Assembly: GCF_027924145.1 (NCBI RefSeq)
Contig: NZ_BRVP01000014.1
Location: 55,208 to 119,207, forward strand
DNA from: Neptunitalea chrysea
GTDB taxonomy: Bacteria; Bacteroidota; Bacteroidia; Flavobacteriales; Flavobacteriaceae
Reading direction: 5' to 3'
DNA: 64,000 nt
In this document: piece by piece, positions 26,639-35,724 of the stretch
Layout: each line of letters opens with the position of its first letter
Position numbering within the stretch: position 1 is the stretch's first letter
The notes under the pieces: model-generated
Databases searched by the model: none
What the model was told of the DNA's origin: nothing
The model's input: only the letters and a program-made list of their open reading frames with translations
Made by a program: the position numbers and the translations under genes

Positions 26639-28367
26639 GAAGACGCTTCAAAATATATATAGGTTTATAGATGTTTTTATCTTATTCTTCCTAATATTCG
26701 ACTTCGGGTTTAACATTAACGAAGGGTATAGACCTTATAAATTAGTTGGCTTCTTTACACTCAGCGCACTGCTACTAACCTTTAATATTGTAAAGTTTTT
26801 TCAATATAAAGATAAAAGTTCCAGACGTACGGTTGCCGTTAACATGGCTATTATAGCCGTTACTATCTTAACTGCCATTACGTATATTGTTTATCACAAA
26901 GACGCCTCTATCTTCTCATTAACCTTACGAACCAAGGTTATTTTTGAAGTCGGCTTATTCTTTTACTTACTGCTAAGACTAACATTTTTAATAAAATATA
27001 TTTATAAAATATACTTCAACCCTGCTATTCTGTTTGTAGGTAGTTTTGGTATTTTTTCACTTATAGGCGCATTTTTTCTAATGCTCCCAAAAGTATCTAC
27101 CCACGGTATTAACTTCACAGATGCATTGTTTACCTCAACAAGCGCTATCTGCGTAACTGGTTTAGCTGTTATGGATACCGCAAAAGATTTTACACAACTA
27201 GGGCAAATTGTAATATTAGTACTTATACAAATTGGTGGGTTAGGTATCTTAACCTTTACTTCTTTCTTTGCTTTCTTCTTTAAGGAAACCTCATCTTTTA
27301 GAGAAGGTATGTATGTAAAAGATTTTACCGCTTCGGAGCATTTACAAGATGTTTTTAAAGTAGCTGTAAGCATTGTATTATTTACACTATCGTTAGAGTT
27401 AATAGGTGCTTTTTCTATCTATTATACTATTATAGACAATGCTGAGATTAATGATAAAATATTCTTCTCATTGTTCCATTCGGTATCGGCTTTTTGTAAT
27501 GCCGGTTTTTCCACTTCTTCCGCTAGTTTATATGCAGAATCATTACGATTCAATTATTCACTACAATGGATTATTATGGTGCTTATTATTTTTGGAGGAT
27601 TGGGATACAACATTGTATTTAATACCTTTTCATACTTTAAGGCCATATTTGTAAACTTCTTTATTAAAAGAAGAAAACATTTTCCGGTTAGGGTATTTAC
27701 CTTAAACTCTAAAATTATATTTATTACCACTTCTATATTATTGGTTGTAGGTTTTGTATTCTTCTTTTTTGCAGAAGGCCAACATACATTAAAAGAACAC
27801 GCCACTGCTTTCGGTAAAATTACCACAGCTATGTTTTCATCTGTAACCCCAAGAACTGCCGGTTTTAATACGGTAGATTATACTCAGGTTGCCACACCAT
27901 CTTTACTATTTGTAATTTTATTAATGTGGATTGGAGCTTCTCCTGCATCTACGGGTGGTGGTATTAAAACTAGTACTTTTGCCATTGCTACTTTAAACAT
28001 TTTAGCTACAGCAAAAGGTAAAAAACGAATCGAAATAAATACCAGAGAAATATCAAGCAGTACCACTAATAAAGCATTTGCGATTATTTGTATATCTTTA
28101 ATAGTTATAGGAGTAGCCATTTTATTACTTCTATTTTTTGAACCAGACAAAGATTTACTAGCTATTGCTTTTGAGTGCTTTTCGGCCTATAGTACGGTTG
28201 GTTTAAGCTTAAATGTAACACCTACATTAAGTCCGCCAAGTAAATATGTTATTATAGCCGTTATGTTTATTGGCCGTATTGGTATGCTTAACTTAATGAT
28301 AGGAATGCTTAAACAAGTAAAACAGAAGTTTTATAAATATCCTCAGGAAAACATTTTAATAAACTAA
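26631..28367 (+). CDS. Trk/Ktr-type potassium transporter membrane subunit
   Basis: A 578-residue polytopic membrane protein of the TrkH/KtrB superfamily. The pore loops are visible as TSTSAICVTGLAVMD, HSVSAFCNAGFSTSS, SVTPRTAGFNTVD and CFSAYSTVGLSLNV, four repeats of P-loop plus M helices with conserved Gly of the K+ filter. An N-terminal extension of about 130 residues with several helices precedes them. Its start overlaps hemC by 8 bases and it is followed 5 bases later by its TrkA partner. It is co-transcribed inside the heme operon, which is unusual. Confidence 0.93.
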   Translation: MNKKTLQNIYRFIDVFILFFLIFDFGFNINEGYRPYKLVGFFTLSALLLTFNIVKFFQYKDKSSRRTVAVNMAIIAVTILTAITYIVYHKDASIFSLTLRTKVIFEVGLFFYLLLRLTFLIKYIYKIYFNPAILFVGSFGIFSLIGAFFLMLPKVSTHGINFTDALFTSTSAICVTGLAVMDTAKDFTQLGQIVILVLIQIGGLGILTFTSFFAFFFKETSSFREGMYVKDFTASEHLQDVFKVAVSIVLFTLSLELIGAFSIYYTIIDNAEINDKIFFSLFHSVSAFCNAGFSTSSASLYAESLRFNYSLQWIIMVLIIFGGLGYNIVFNTFSYFKAIFVNFFIKRRKHFPVRVFTLNSKIIFITTSILLVVGFVFFFFAEGQHTLKEHATAFGKITTAMFSSVTPRTAGFNTVDYTQVATPSLLFVILLMWIGASPASTGGGIKTSTFAIATLNILATAKGKKRIEINTREISSSTTNKAFAIICISLIVIGVAILLLLFFEPDKDLLAIAFECFSAYSTVGLSLNVTPTLSPPSKYVIIAVMFIGRIGMLNLMIGMLKQVKQKFYKYPQENILIN

Positions 28368-28372
28368 GAAAA

Positions 28373-29062
28373 ATGAAGATTATCATTTTTGGACTCGGAA
28401 ATTTTGGAATGTCGTTAGCCCTAAGTTTAACAGAAACAGGTAATGAAGTGATAGGTGTAGATAAAGATCTTACCAAGGCAGACATGATGAAAGATAAAAT
28501 TGCCCATAGTGTATGTATGGATTCCACCAATGAATTAGGATATCAGGCATTACCTATGAAACAGGCAGACATGGCAGTAGTAGCTATTGGAGAAAATGAG
28601 GGGGCAGCTATTATTACCACCGCTATTATTAAAAAAATGTCGAATGCGAAGGTAATTAGCCGTTCGTTATCTCCTATTCACGACACGGTACTGCAAGCCA
28701 TGGGAATTGTATCTATTGTGCACCCTGAGCAGGAGGCTGCTGAAAAACTTACTAATAAAATCAACCTTAAAAATATTGTAGATAACTTTAAGATTGATGC
28801 TAAGTATTCTATTTCAGAAATTAAAACGCCTCCAGCATTTGTTGGCAAATCTATTGTTGATTTAAATATTAGAGCAAAATATAAATTAAACATCATTACC
28901 ATTCTTAGAAAAAAGGAAAAAACCAATATAATTGGTAACACAACCAGTATTATGGAAGTTATTGGGATTCCTTCTGCGGATACCGTTATTGAGAAAAATG
29001 ACATTCTGGTAGTGTTTGGTTTAAATGATAATATTTCAAAAATCTGTGATAAAAACTCGTAA
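28373..29062 (+). CDS. TrkA family potassium uptake regulatory subunit
   Basis: A 229-residue cytoplasmic RCK protein. The N-terminal Rossmann fold has IIFGLGNFGMSLALSL and the adenosine-ribose acidic end VIGVDKD. A C-terminal TrkA_C domain (about 140-225) follows. It gates the adjacent membrane subunit through NAD(H) or ATP/ADP binding, as in KtrA and TrkA. Its stop overlaps the hemD start (29062) by one base, so the transcript continues into heme biosynthesis. Confidence 0.93.
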   Translation: MKIIIFGLGNFGMSLALSLTETGNEVIGVDKDLTKADMMKDKIAHSVCMDSTNELGYQALPMKQADMAVVAIGENEGAAIITTAIIKKMSNAKVISRSLSPIHDTVLQAMGIVSIVHPEQEAAEKLTNKINLKNIVDNFKIDAKYSISEIKTPPAFVGKSIVDLNIRAKYKLNIITILRKKEKTNIIGNTTSIMEVIGIPSADTVIEKNDILVVFGLNDNISKICDKNS

Positions 29063-29739
29063 TGGATACCATTAGAATCCTTTCTGCAAAAAAATTAACC
29101 TCTTCTCAGCAAGAACTTTTGCTAAATAAAGGTTTTGCTTTGGTGCATACAGATTTTATTAAAATAGCCTTTATAGATGTTGTAGAGCCTCCTAAATATG
29201 ACCATATAATTATTACCAGCAAAAACGGGGTTTTAAGTTTAGAGCACAATCATTTAATACAAACTCTTAGCAACGCTAATTTCTATTGTGTAGGGAGTAA
29301 AACCGCTTCTTTACTAGCCTCTAAAAACTTAAACGTGATAAAGAGCTTTCCTAACTCTAAAGAATTAGGATCCTATATAATTGAGCACCTACCTGAAGAG
29401 CGTTTTAGCTATTTCTGTGGGAATATTAGGAGAAAAGAAATGCCAAGAATGTTGAAGAAAAACAATATTCCTTTAGAGGAAATAGTGGCGTACAAAACTT
29501 TTTTTGCACCACAAGATATTCCCGGAAAATTTGATGCCGTTTTATTTTTTAGTCCATCACAAGCAGAAAGCTTTTTCTTTAGCAATAAACTACAAAATGC
29601 CATGGCGTTTTGTATTGGTAAAACAACAGAAGACACTGTAAGACCTTATACCAACAATATAATTACAGCTACACAACCTACTATTGAAAATGTAATTGTA
29701 CAAGTGGTTAAACACTTCAAGACAAATAGAAACATCTAA
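29062..29739 (+). CDS. hemD: uroporphyrinogen-III synthase
   Basis: A 225-residue enzyme that cyclises hydroxymethylbilane to uroporphyrinogen III. HemD is poorly conserved, but the two-lobed pattern is clear: IIITSKNGVLSL, FYCVGSKTASLLA, FSYFCGNIRRKEMP, EEIVAYKTFF, AVLFFSPSQAESFF and FCIGKTTEDTVRP. It is flanked by trkA (1-base overlap) and hemE (48 bases later), which supports the assignment. Confidence 0.9.
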   Translation: MDTIRILSAKKLTSSQQELLLNKGFALVHTDFIKIAFIDVVEPPKYDHIIITSKNGVLSLEHNHLIQTLSNANFYCVGSKTASLLASKNLNVIKSFPNSKELGSYIIEHLPEERFSYFCGNIRRKEMPRMLKKNNIPLEEIVAYKTFFAPQDIPGKFDAVLFFSPSQAESFFFSNKLQNAMAFCIGKTTEDTVRPYTNNIITATQPTIENVIVQVVKHFKTNRNI

Positions 29740-29787
29740 TCTCGAGACGAGAAGAATATATTTTTAATACGGAACTATAAAGATACA

Positions 29788-30822
29788 ATGATACAGAACG
29801 ATCTTTTTTTAAAGGCTCTTACTAATGAAAAAGTAAGTCGTCCACCAGTTTGGATGATGAGACAAGCAGGTAGATATTTACCAGAGTTTATGGCATTAAA
29901 AGAAAAGTATGATTTCTTTACACGTTGCAGAACACCAGAACTTGCTGCAGAAATAACCGTGCAACCTATAGACATTGTACAAACAGATGCGGCTATTTTA
30001 TTTTCGGATATTTTGGTAGTACCACAAGCCATGAATATAGAAGTAGAGATGAAACCAGGTGTGGGACCTTGGTTACCAAATCCTATTCGTTCTATGAAAG
30101 ATGTAGATCAGGTTGTTGTACCAGATATTCATGAGGAGCTAGGCTATGTTATGGAAGCTATTAAACTTACCAAACAAATGCTAGACAACAGAGTGCCTTT
30201 AATTGGTTTTGCTGGTTCTCCATGGACCATCTTATGCTATGCAGTACAAGGACAAGGTTCTAAAAATTTTGATATCGCCAAAGGCTTCTGTTTCTCTCAA
30301 CCCGAAGCAGCACATAAACTATTACAAAAGATAACCGATACTACTATCGCCTATCTTAAAGAAAAAGTAAAAGCAGGGGTTAATGCTGTACAGGTTTTTG
30401 ATAGCTGGGGAGGTATGTTATCTCCGCAAGATTATCAAGAATTCTCTTGGTATTACATGAATCAAATAGTAGAAGCACTTGCTCCATATACCAAAGTAAT
30501 TGTTTTTGGTAAGGGTTGTTGGTTTGCATTAAATGAGATGTCTAAGAGTAAGGCTTCTGCATTGGGAGTAGACTGGACATGCTCTGCTAAAAATGCACGT
30601 TACCTAACTGGTGGTAATATTACCTTACAAGGAAACTTTGATCCATCAAGACTTTTATCTCCAATTCCAACCATAAAAAAAATGGTTCATAGCATGATTG
30701 ATGATTTTGGGGTAAACAATTATGTTGTAAATTTAGGTCATGGTATTCTACCAAATATTCCGGTAGACCATGCCAAAGCTTTTGTTGATGCTGTTAAAGA
30801 ATATCACCCACATAACAACTAA
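29788..30822 (+). CDS. hemE: uroporphyrinogen decarboxylase
   Basis: A 344-residue enzyme converting uroporphyrinogen III to coproporphyrinogen III. The signature [16 protein letters not shown] lies near residue 18, the catalytic Asp region is [14 protein letters not shown] near 72, and [12 protein letters not shown] and the late NLGHGILPN are present. The 48-base gap after hemD carries a small TCTCG/CGAGA hairpin. A beta-barrel-like protein gene follows after 4 bases, so the transcript probably continues. Confidence 0.96.
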   Translation: MIQNDLFLKALTNEKVSRPPVWMMRQAGRYLPEFMALKEKYDFFTRCRTPELAAEITVQPIDIVQTDAAILFSDILVVPQAMNIEVEMKPGVGPWLPNPIRSMKDVDQVVVPDIHEELGYVMEAIKLTKQMLDNRVPLIGFAGSPWTILCYAVQGQGSKNFDIAKGFCFSQPEAAHKLLQKITDTTIAYLKEKVKAGVNAVQVFDSWGGMLSPQDYQEFSWYYMNQIVEALAPYTKVIVFGKGCWFALNEMSKSKASALGVDWTCSAKNARYLTGGNITLQGNFDPSRLLSPIPTIKKMVHSMIDDFGVNNYVVNLGHGILPNIPVDHAKAFVDAVKEYHPHNN

Positions 30823-30826
30823 AAAG

Positions 30827-31414
30827 ATGAAAAAAACCAAAACGTTACTTACGACCCTTTTACTTTTTATTTGCCTTTTCCAAGCTACCAATGTAAAAGC
30901 TCAAACCTATATTAAGGGTAATTTACCGCTCGCAGCCGTTCTAATACCCAATATAGCCGTAGAAACTAGTATTGGTGGTAATTGGTCTTTTCAAACGAGT
31001 GCAACTGCTTCTTTTTGGGAATCTGTAAATGGAGGTCCTCAAAAGTTTTTCTTCTTAATAACTGAGTTCAGATATCATCTTAAAGCGATAGATGAAGGTT
31101 TTTTTGGAGGTTTAAATGTTGGTGGCGCCAACTTTAAAATGCAAAAATATAACTACTGGGATACCGATAAATATCAGGTAGGGTATGCATACCTTGGGGG
31201 CATATCTATAGGATATAACCACAAACTAAATGATAAATGGGGACTTGAAGTTTTCATAGGAGGTGGATTTATAGGTAGCTACTACAGAGGATTCTTATTA
31301 AGCACAGGGGAACAATATGATAGAGATGAGGCCCAAGACTGGGGCAGACATTTTGATATTAGTGGAGACTGGCTACCTTATGAAGGCGGCTTGATGCTTA
31401 CTTATAAATTATAA
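30827..31414 (+). CDS. outer-membrane beta-barrel-like protein
   Basis: A 195-residue protein with a cleavable signal peptide (LLTTLLLFICLFQATNVKA, then Q). The rest shows alternating hydrophobic strands with aromatic ends (SIGGNWSFQTSATASFW, FFGGLNVGGANF, YLGGISIGYNHKL, LEVFIGGGFIG), typical of an eight-strand outer-membrane barrel. It resembles the DUF3575 group, but I am not certain. An upstream in-frame codon at 30770 lies inside hemE; I choose 30827, 4 bases after the hemE stop, because the signal peptide begins there. Confidence 0.75.
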   Translation: MKKTKTLLTTLLLFICLFQATNVKAQTYIKGNLPLAAVLIPNIAVETSIGGNWSFQTSATASFWESVNGGPQKFFFLITEFRYHLKAIDEGFFGGLNVGGANFKMQKYNYWDTDKYQVGYAYLGGISIGYNHKLNDKWGLEVFIGGGFIGSYYRGFLLSTGEQYDRDEAQDWGRHFDISGDWLPYEGGLMLTYKL

Positions 31415-31420
31415 TTCACT

Positions 31421-31804
31421 ATGTTAACCAAAGGTTTTAAAGACGAACATCAAAGACGTATTACAGAAGCCTTAGGTAAAATTCTTCAGTTAGAATTTAT
31501 ACCTGATGATTCTAATGCACAAGTAGATAGTATACTAGAGGACTTATTAGGGGTATCCGTAACCAATATTGAAACCATTAACAAAGAAATACTATTAGAT
31601 ATATTACAAAAAAAAGATTTATCCTTTGAAAACTATGTGCTCTTAGCAGATGTACTTTTTAAGATTCTTCAAATTAAAAAAGATATACAACAACAAAACC
31701 TAGCGCAAACCATAATCGCTATATATGAATATGCTCAAGATAAAAATCACATATTCTCTTTTGGCTTAATTCAAAAAATAAGTCAGGTTAAATCATATTT
31801 ATAA
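31421..31804 (+). CDS. uncharacterised 127-residue helical protein
   Basis: A soluble, mostly helical protein with no signal peptide. The N-terminal half (HQRRITEALGKILQLEF) and the region around LLDILQKKDLSFENYVLLADVLFKI suggest a helical bundle. I do not recognise a family. It starts 6 bases after the barrel protein gene and ends before a strong bidirectional terminator, so it is the last gene of the hemA-to-here transcript. Confidence 0.65.
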   Translation: MLTKGFKDEHQRRITEALGKILQLEFIPDDSNAQVDSILEDLLGVSVTNIETINKEILLDILQKKDLSFENYVLLADVLFKILQIKKDIQQQNLAQTIIAIYEYAQDKNHIFSFGLIQKISQVKSYL

Positions 31805-31828
31805 ACATAAGGTTTTTCATATAAAAAC

Positions 31829-31858
31829 AAAAAGAGCGTTTTTCAGAACGCTCTTTTT
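31829..31858. terminator. bidirectional terminator between the hem operon and the M36 gene
   Basis: Perfect 12-bp arms AAAAAGAGCGTT/AACGCTCTTTTT around a 6-base loop, T-rich on both strands, between convergent genes. Confidence 0.92.
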
Positions 31859-31882
31859 ATATATTAATTCGCTATTAAAAAA

Positions 31883-34585
31883 TTAGTTTTTCATCAATTT
31901 GTTTACGTACTGTACACCGTCTGCTTTTAATTGAATAATGTACATCCCTTTATCTACGTTACTCAAATTAATTTGGGTTTGTGCACTAAAGTTCGTTTTA
32001 ATATCCTCATAAACAATTCTACCATTCGTATCGAAAACTGTAACCTCTACATCACCCGTAAAATCAGCAATTTCAATATTAAATACTCCCGTAGAAGGAT
32101 TTGGATAAATACTTACGTTACTACCTAAATCAAAACTTTCCGTTTTAAGAAATGTACAGTTAGATCCCGCAGCAGGCTCTGTAAAATCTTCCGTTTGGTC
32201 AGTAATACTATCTGTAGAACCAGAACTTGCATTAACACCTAACCCCCTGTTAGCAAATACCTCCCAAATTAAGCAGTAGTCTTCACCACCAGTTGTTGCC
32301 AAATCTGCAGCAATAATAGCATCTCTACCATCCACAAATCCAGGGCTACATGGTTGTAACTTCATAGCATCAAGTACCAATTGGAAAACTTTATTATTAC
32401 CGCCAGTACCATTATATATATCTGAATCAAATCCATACTTTTCAATATAAGCCCAAGTTAAATCCCATAACATAGAAGCCCAAACAGTACCAACACTATG
32501 CACATCTACATAAGTAACACCATCATATGTATATGTATAATTGTTAGTATCACCAAATGTAAGCGGATCTACAGTAAAGTCGGTTGAATAAGGATACTCT
32601 CTAATACCTACACCGTCAGTTTCTTGACCTGCTAAGAAAGTAGACACACCTCTATAATCTGTTCCTGTATCTCCAGTTTCAATTTGAAGCATATACCCTA
32701 ACCAATCAGACCATCCTTCTCCCATTTGTTCTTCATTATATAAACAAGAAGAGTTCCCAAATCCGCCAGTCAAACGAGTAGAAACACCATGTCCGTATTC
32801 ATGAGCAATTACTAAGTTGTCAAAATCACCATCAGACTCAATAAATACTTCTGCTGGTTCAGATAAAGTTCCATTTACCGTAACACTCCCATTTGACATT
32901 GCTGCAATAATAGCTTCACCGTCTACCTTAGAAACAAAAATAGCTGGTATAGTAACACTCGCATCTGCACCAGACATATTTGCATAATCATTTTCTCCAT
33001 CTTCAGCATACGAAACATTATTAACCATAATAACCCCAATAGCACCAGCATTTTGTGCAGCAAGTACCTTGCTTATAAATGTACAATCTCCTCTTCTAAT
33101 AACTGCAATATTACCATTAAGCTCAGTAGCATTAACAGCAGCAGTACAAGCGTCGGAAGTATCTGAACCTACACCATCATCAAATAAAACTAAATCCGCT
33201 GTAATTCCACTAGGAGAAGCGGGCAAATCAACATGACCAGGATCAAAAACATTATCTAAGGAAACTATCTCTCCAGCAATTGAAGAAGGAGCGTTAATTG
33301 TTAAATATTTTGGAGAAGGTCCATAAGTCCATAAATACATCTGCATTCTTGGGTTATTACCATCTGTTGGTGTAGAGAAGTTTGCATTATTTGTTCCTGC
33401 TCCATCCTGCGCATCGGCATTCACATAATCACCTAAGAAAGAAAAAGTTCCTCCATTACCATAATTATTTTTCTGAAAATTACCATTCGCTTCATCAAAA
33501 CCATAATGATACGTAATATCATGAACAATATTATTCATGTAAAATAAATTGGTAACCGCTGCATCTATGTAATTAGATGCCTGTACACTTGTACCAGGGT
33601 ACGTATAATCAAAAACTAACGTAGATCCTGCATCTGGTGAATAACCAGTACCGTTGTCACCATCAGGATCATCTTGCGCCAATACATTATTTCCACGTGT
33701 AATTGTATATTCAGCACCATCAGCACCGTTTATATCATGCCATCCATAAGGAGAAGCTGTTAAATTTTCTGGATTTGTTAATAATTGTCTAGATCCATGA
33801 TTGGGGCTTTCTACATAAAACGGTAAAACATTATAAGTAGCCGAAGGAGGATTAAACATATAGGAGTTCGTTTCTACCGCCGCAATTTTTTCAAAATCAA
33901 ATACATTCTTTTTAGCATGCGCGTTTAACATATCGGCCACAGAGGCATGAGAGTGATCTCCGAAATTACAAGAAATTGTCCAATCTTCTTTCTGTAAAAC
34001 ATCACCACTAACAGCATCTACACGAATACTCCAATAATGATTATGATCTTGTGCAAAAAACGTATAATCCCAAGCAAGTTTTAGAGTCTGTCCATCATTC
34101 AAATTAGCAAATACTAATTCTGCTTGTACAGGCTCATCTGTTAAGTTACCGTTGCTTAGCACATAATTATTGGCATCCTTTTTCTCAATAACACTAGTGG
34201 TAAATAAATCATAACCAGTAGCATTTAAAGCTATTGCAAATCCATCTGTAACACCTATGCCAGCACTAGTAGTGTTAATTTTATCTTCTACATTAGCTAA
34301 AAATCTATTACCTAAATTAATAACAGCATCATCTTTATAAGAAACATTAGTAACAGCTCTAAAAATATCAATTCCCTGATACTGCTGTTTTATATAATAA
34401 TTGGTAATTTTGGTGGCCTTAGATGTAGCTGTACTTTCAATTGTCCATTCTTGTACATCGTTAAATATCAGTCTGTAAGTACTGTAATTTACATCTAGGT
34501 AATTTTGAATTTTCTGTTCAACCGAATTTTGGGCAAATGCGAAAACAGAAGCAAGTAAAATAAGTAACGTTAGTAATTTTTTCAT
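31883..34585 (-). CDS. T9SS-targeted M36 (fungalysin-type) metallopeptidase
   Basis: A 900-residue secreted protease. It has a signal peptide (MKKLLTLLILLASVFAFA), a propeptide with an FTP-like region (about 25-200), the M36 catalytic domain interrupted by a PA domain (about 440-560, with IAVIRRGDCTF), and the zinc site IAHEYGHGVSTR near residue 593 with a downstream Glu in LYNEEQMGEGWSDW. The C-terminus has the type IX secretion sorting domain SIYPNPSTGVFNIEI (near 825) ending in KLMKN. It digests extracellular protein and is exported through T9SS. Confidence 0.95.
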   Translation of the reverse strand: MKKLLTLLILLASVFAFAQNSVEQKIQNYLDVNYSTYRLIFNDVQEWTIESTATSKATKITNYYIKQQYQGIDIFRAVTNVSYKDDAVINLGNRFLANVEDKINTTSAGIGVTDGFAIALNATGYDLFTTSVIEKKDANNYVLSNGNLTDEPVQAELVFANLNDGQTLKLAWDYTFFAQDHNHYWSIRVDAVSGDVLQKEDWTISCNFGDHSHASVADMLNAHAKKNVFDFEKIAAVETNSYMFNPPSATYNVLPFYVESPNHGSRQLLTNPENLTASPYGWHDINGADGAEYTITRGNNVLAQDDPDGDNGTGYSPDAGSTLVFDYTYPGTSVQASNYIDAAVTNLFYMNNIVHDITYHYGFDEANGNFQKNNYGNGGTFSFLGDYVNADAQDGAGTNNANFSTPTDGNNPRMQMYLWTYGPSPKYLTINAPSSIAGEIVSLDNVFDPGHVDLPASPSGITADLVLFDDGVGSDTSDACTAAVNATELNGNIAVIRRGDCTFISKVLAAQNAGAIGVIMVNNVSYAEDGENDYANMSGADASVTIPAIFVSKVDGEAIIAAMSNGSVTVNGTLSEPAEVFIESDGDFDNLVIAHEYGHGVSTRLTGGFGNSSCLYNEEQMGEGWSDWLGYMLQIETGDTGTDYRGVSTFLAGQETDGVGIREYPYSTDFTVDPLTFGDTNNYTYTYDGVTYVDVHSVGTVWASMLWDLTWAYIEKYGFDSDIYNGTGGNNKVFQLVLDAMKLQPCSPGFVDGRDAIIAADLATTGGEDYCLIWEVFANRGLGVNASSGSTDSITDQTEDFTEPAAGSNCTFLKTESFDLGSNVSIYPNPSTGVFNIEIADFTGDVEVTVFDTNGRIVYEDIKTNFSAQTQINLSNVDKGMYIIQLKADGVQYVNKLMKN

Positions 34586-34618
34586 CTATTAATACTATCT
34601 GATTTTTGAAAATTTTTC

Positions 34619-34626
34619 CAAATGTA
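34619..34626 (-). promoter_or_regulatory. -7 promoter box for the M36 protease gene
   Basis: Minus-strand TACATTTG matches TAnnTTTG about 34 bases before the start codon. Confidence 0.45.
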
Positions 34627-34751
34627 ATATAAATTAAATTTTTAAAAAGATATTAACACCTTTTTTAAGAATCTAAACATTTTATATTCATCAAATTAGA
34701 TACATACCACAATTAATAGCATAAAAATTAAACTTTAAGCAAAAGTATTAA

Positions 34752-35654
34752 ATGAAAAAAGATTTTTACACCTATATAAAGCAATTACAAGATACTATTA
34801 CAGACAAGTTAGAAACCATAGATGGTGTTGCAAAATTTCAGGAAGACCTATGGGACAGACCCGAAGGTGGTGGTGGGAGAACACGAGTTATTAAAAACGG
34901 AGCTGTTTTTGAAAAAGGAGGTGTAAACATTTCTGCTGTACATGGTAAACTACCCGATACCATGCAAAAAATGTTTGGTGTAGCCGAAGCCGATTTCTTT
35001 GCTTGCGGATTAAGTTTGGTGATTCATCCCAAAAATCCGTTTGTACCTACAGTACATGCAAATTGGAGATATTTTGAAATGTATGACGAGAATGGAACCA
35101 TTATTAATCAGTGGTTTGGCGGTGGACAAGATTTAACTCCGTACTATCTTTTTGAAGAGGATGTCCAACATTTCCATGCTACATGTAAATCGGCATGCGA
35201 TAAACACAATCCAGAATTTTATCCAAACTTTAAGCAGCGCTGTGATGAATATTTTTGGAATACCCACCGCAACGAAGCCCGTGGTATAGGTGGTTTATTT
35301 TTTGATTATTGCAAACCATCAGATAACATGACTATGCAACAATGGTATAACTTTGTAACCGAAGTAGGCAACAGTTTCTTAGAGGCCTATACCCCTATTG
35401 TTGAAAAAAGAAAACATATCGATTACACTAAAGAACACCGTAACTGGCAGGAAATAAGACGAGGCAGATATGTAGAGTTTAATTTGGTACATGATAAAGG
35501 AACCCTTTTTGGATTAAAAACCAATGGTAGAATTGAAAGCATTTTAATGAGCCTGCCACCACATGTACAATGGGTGTACAATCATCACCCTGAAGAAGGA
35601 AGCGATGAAGCTAAATTATTGGAGGTATTGGCAAATCCTCAAGAGTGGGTTTAA
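34752..35654 (+). CDS. hemF: oxygen-dependent coproporphyrinogen III oxidase
   Basis: A 300-residue enzyme using O2 to convert coproporphyrinogen III to protoporphyrinogen IX. Family motifs include DLWDRPEGGGGRTRV, NISAVHGKLP, PTVHANWRYFEMYD, WFGGGQDLTPYY and RGRYVEFNLVHDKGT. Oxygen dependence points to an aerobic lifestyle; no hemN is visible here. It lies 70 bases before hemB, with a separate promoter box between them, so they may be adjacent units. Confidence 0.96.
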   Translation: MKKDFYTYIKQLQDTITDKLETIDGVAKFQEDLWDRPEGGGGRTRVIKNGAVFEKGGVNISAVHGKLPDTMQKMFGVAEADFFACGLSLVIHPKNPFVPTVHANWRYFEMYDENGTIINQWFGGGQDLTPYYLFEEDVQHFHATCKSACDKHNPEFYPNFKQRCDEYFWNTHRNEARGIGGLFFDYCKPSDNMTMQQWYNFVTEVGNSFLEAYTPIVEKRKHIDYTKEHRNWQEIRRGRYVEFNLVHDKGTLFGLKTNGRIESILMSLPPHVQWVYNHHPEEGSDEAKLLEVLANPQEWV

Positions 35655-35699
35655 CCTAAACTAACCTCTTAATTAAATAGCCAACGATATAAATCTTAG

Positions 35700-35707
35700 T
35701 AACTTTG
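35700..35707 (+). promoter_or_regulatory. hemB: -7 promoter box for hemB
   Basis: TAACTTTG matches TAnnTTTG, 17 bases before the hemB ATG. Confidence 0.45.
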
Positions 35708-35724
35708 TATCAAATATAAAAAAT

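Noticed and set aside
29740..29752. TCTCG/CGAGA mini-hairpin between hemD and hemE as a terminator
   Set aside because: The stem has only 5 bp and no T-tract follows, and the genes clearly belong to the same pathway and strand.
30770..30826. Earlier start of the barrel protein inside hemE
   Set aside because: It would add residues before a complete signal peptide that starts at 30827, directly after the hemE stop.
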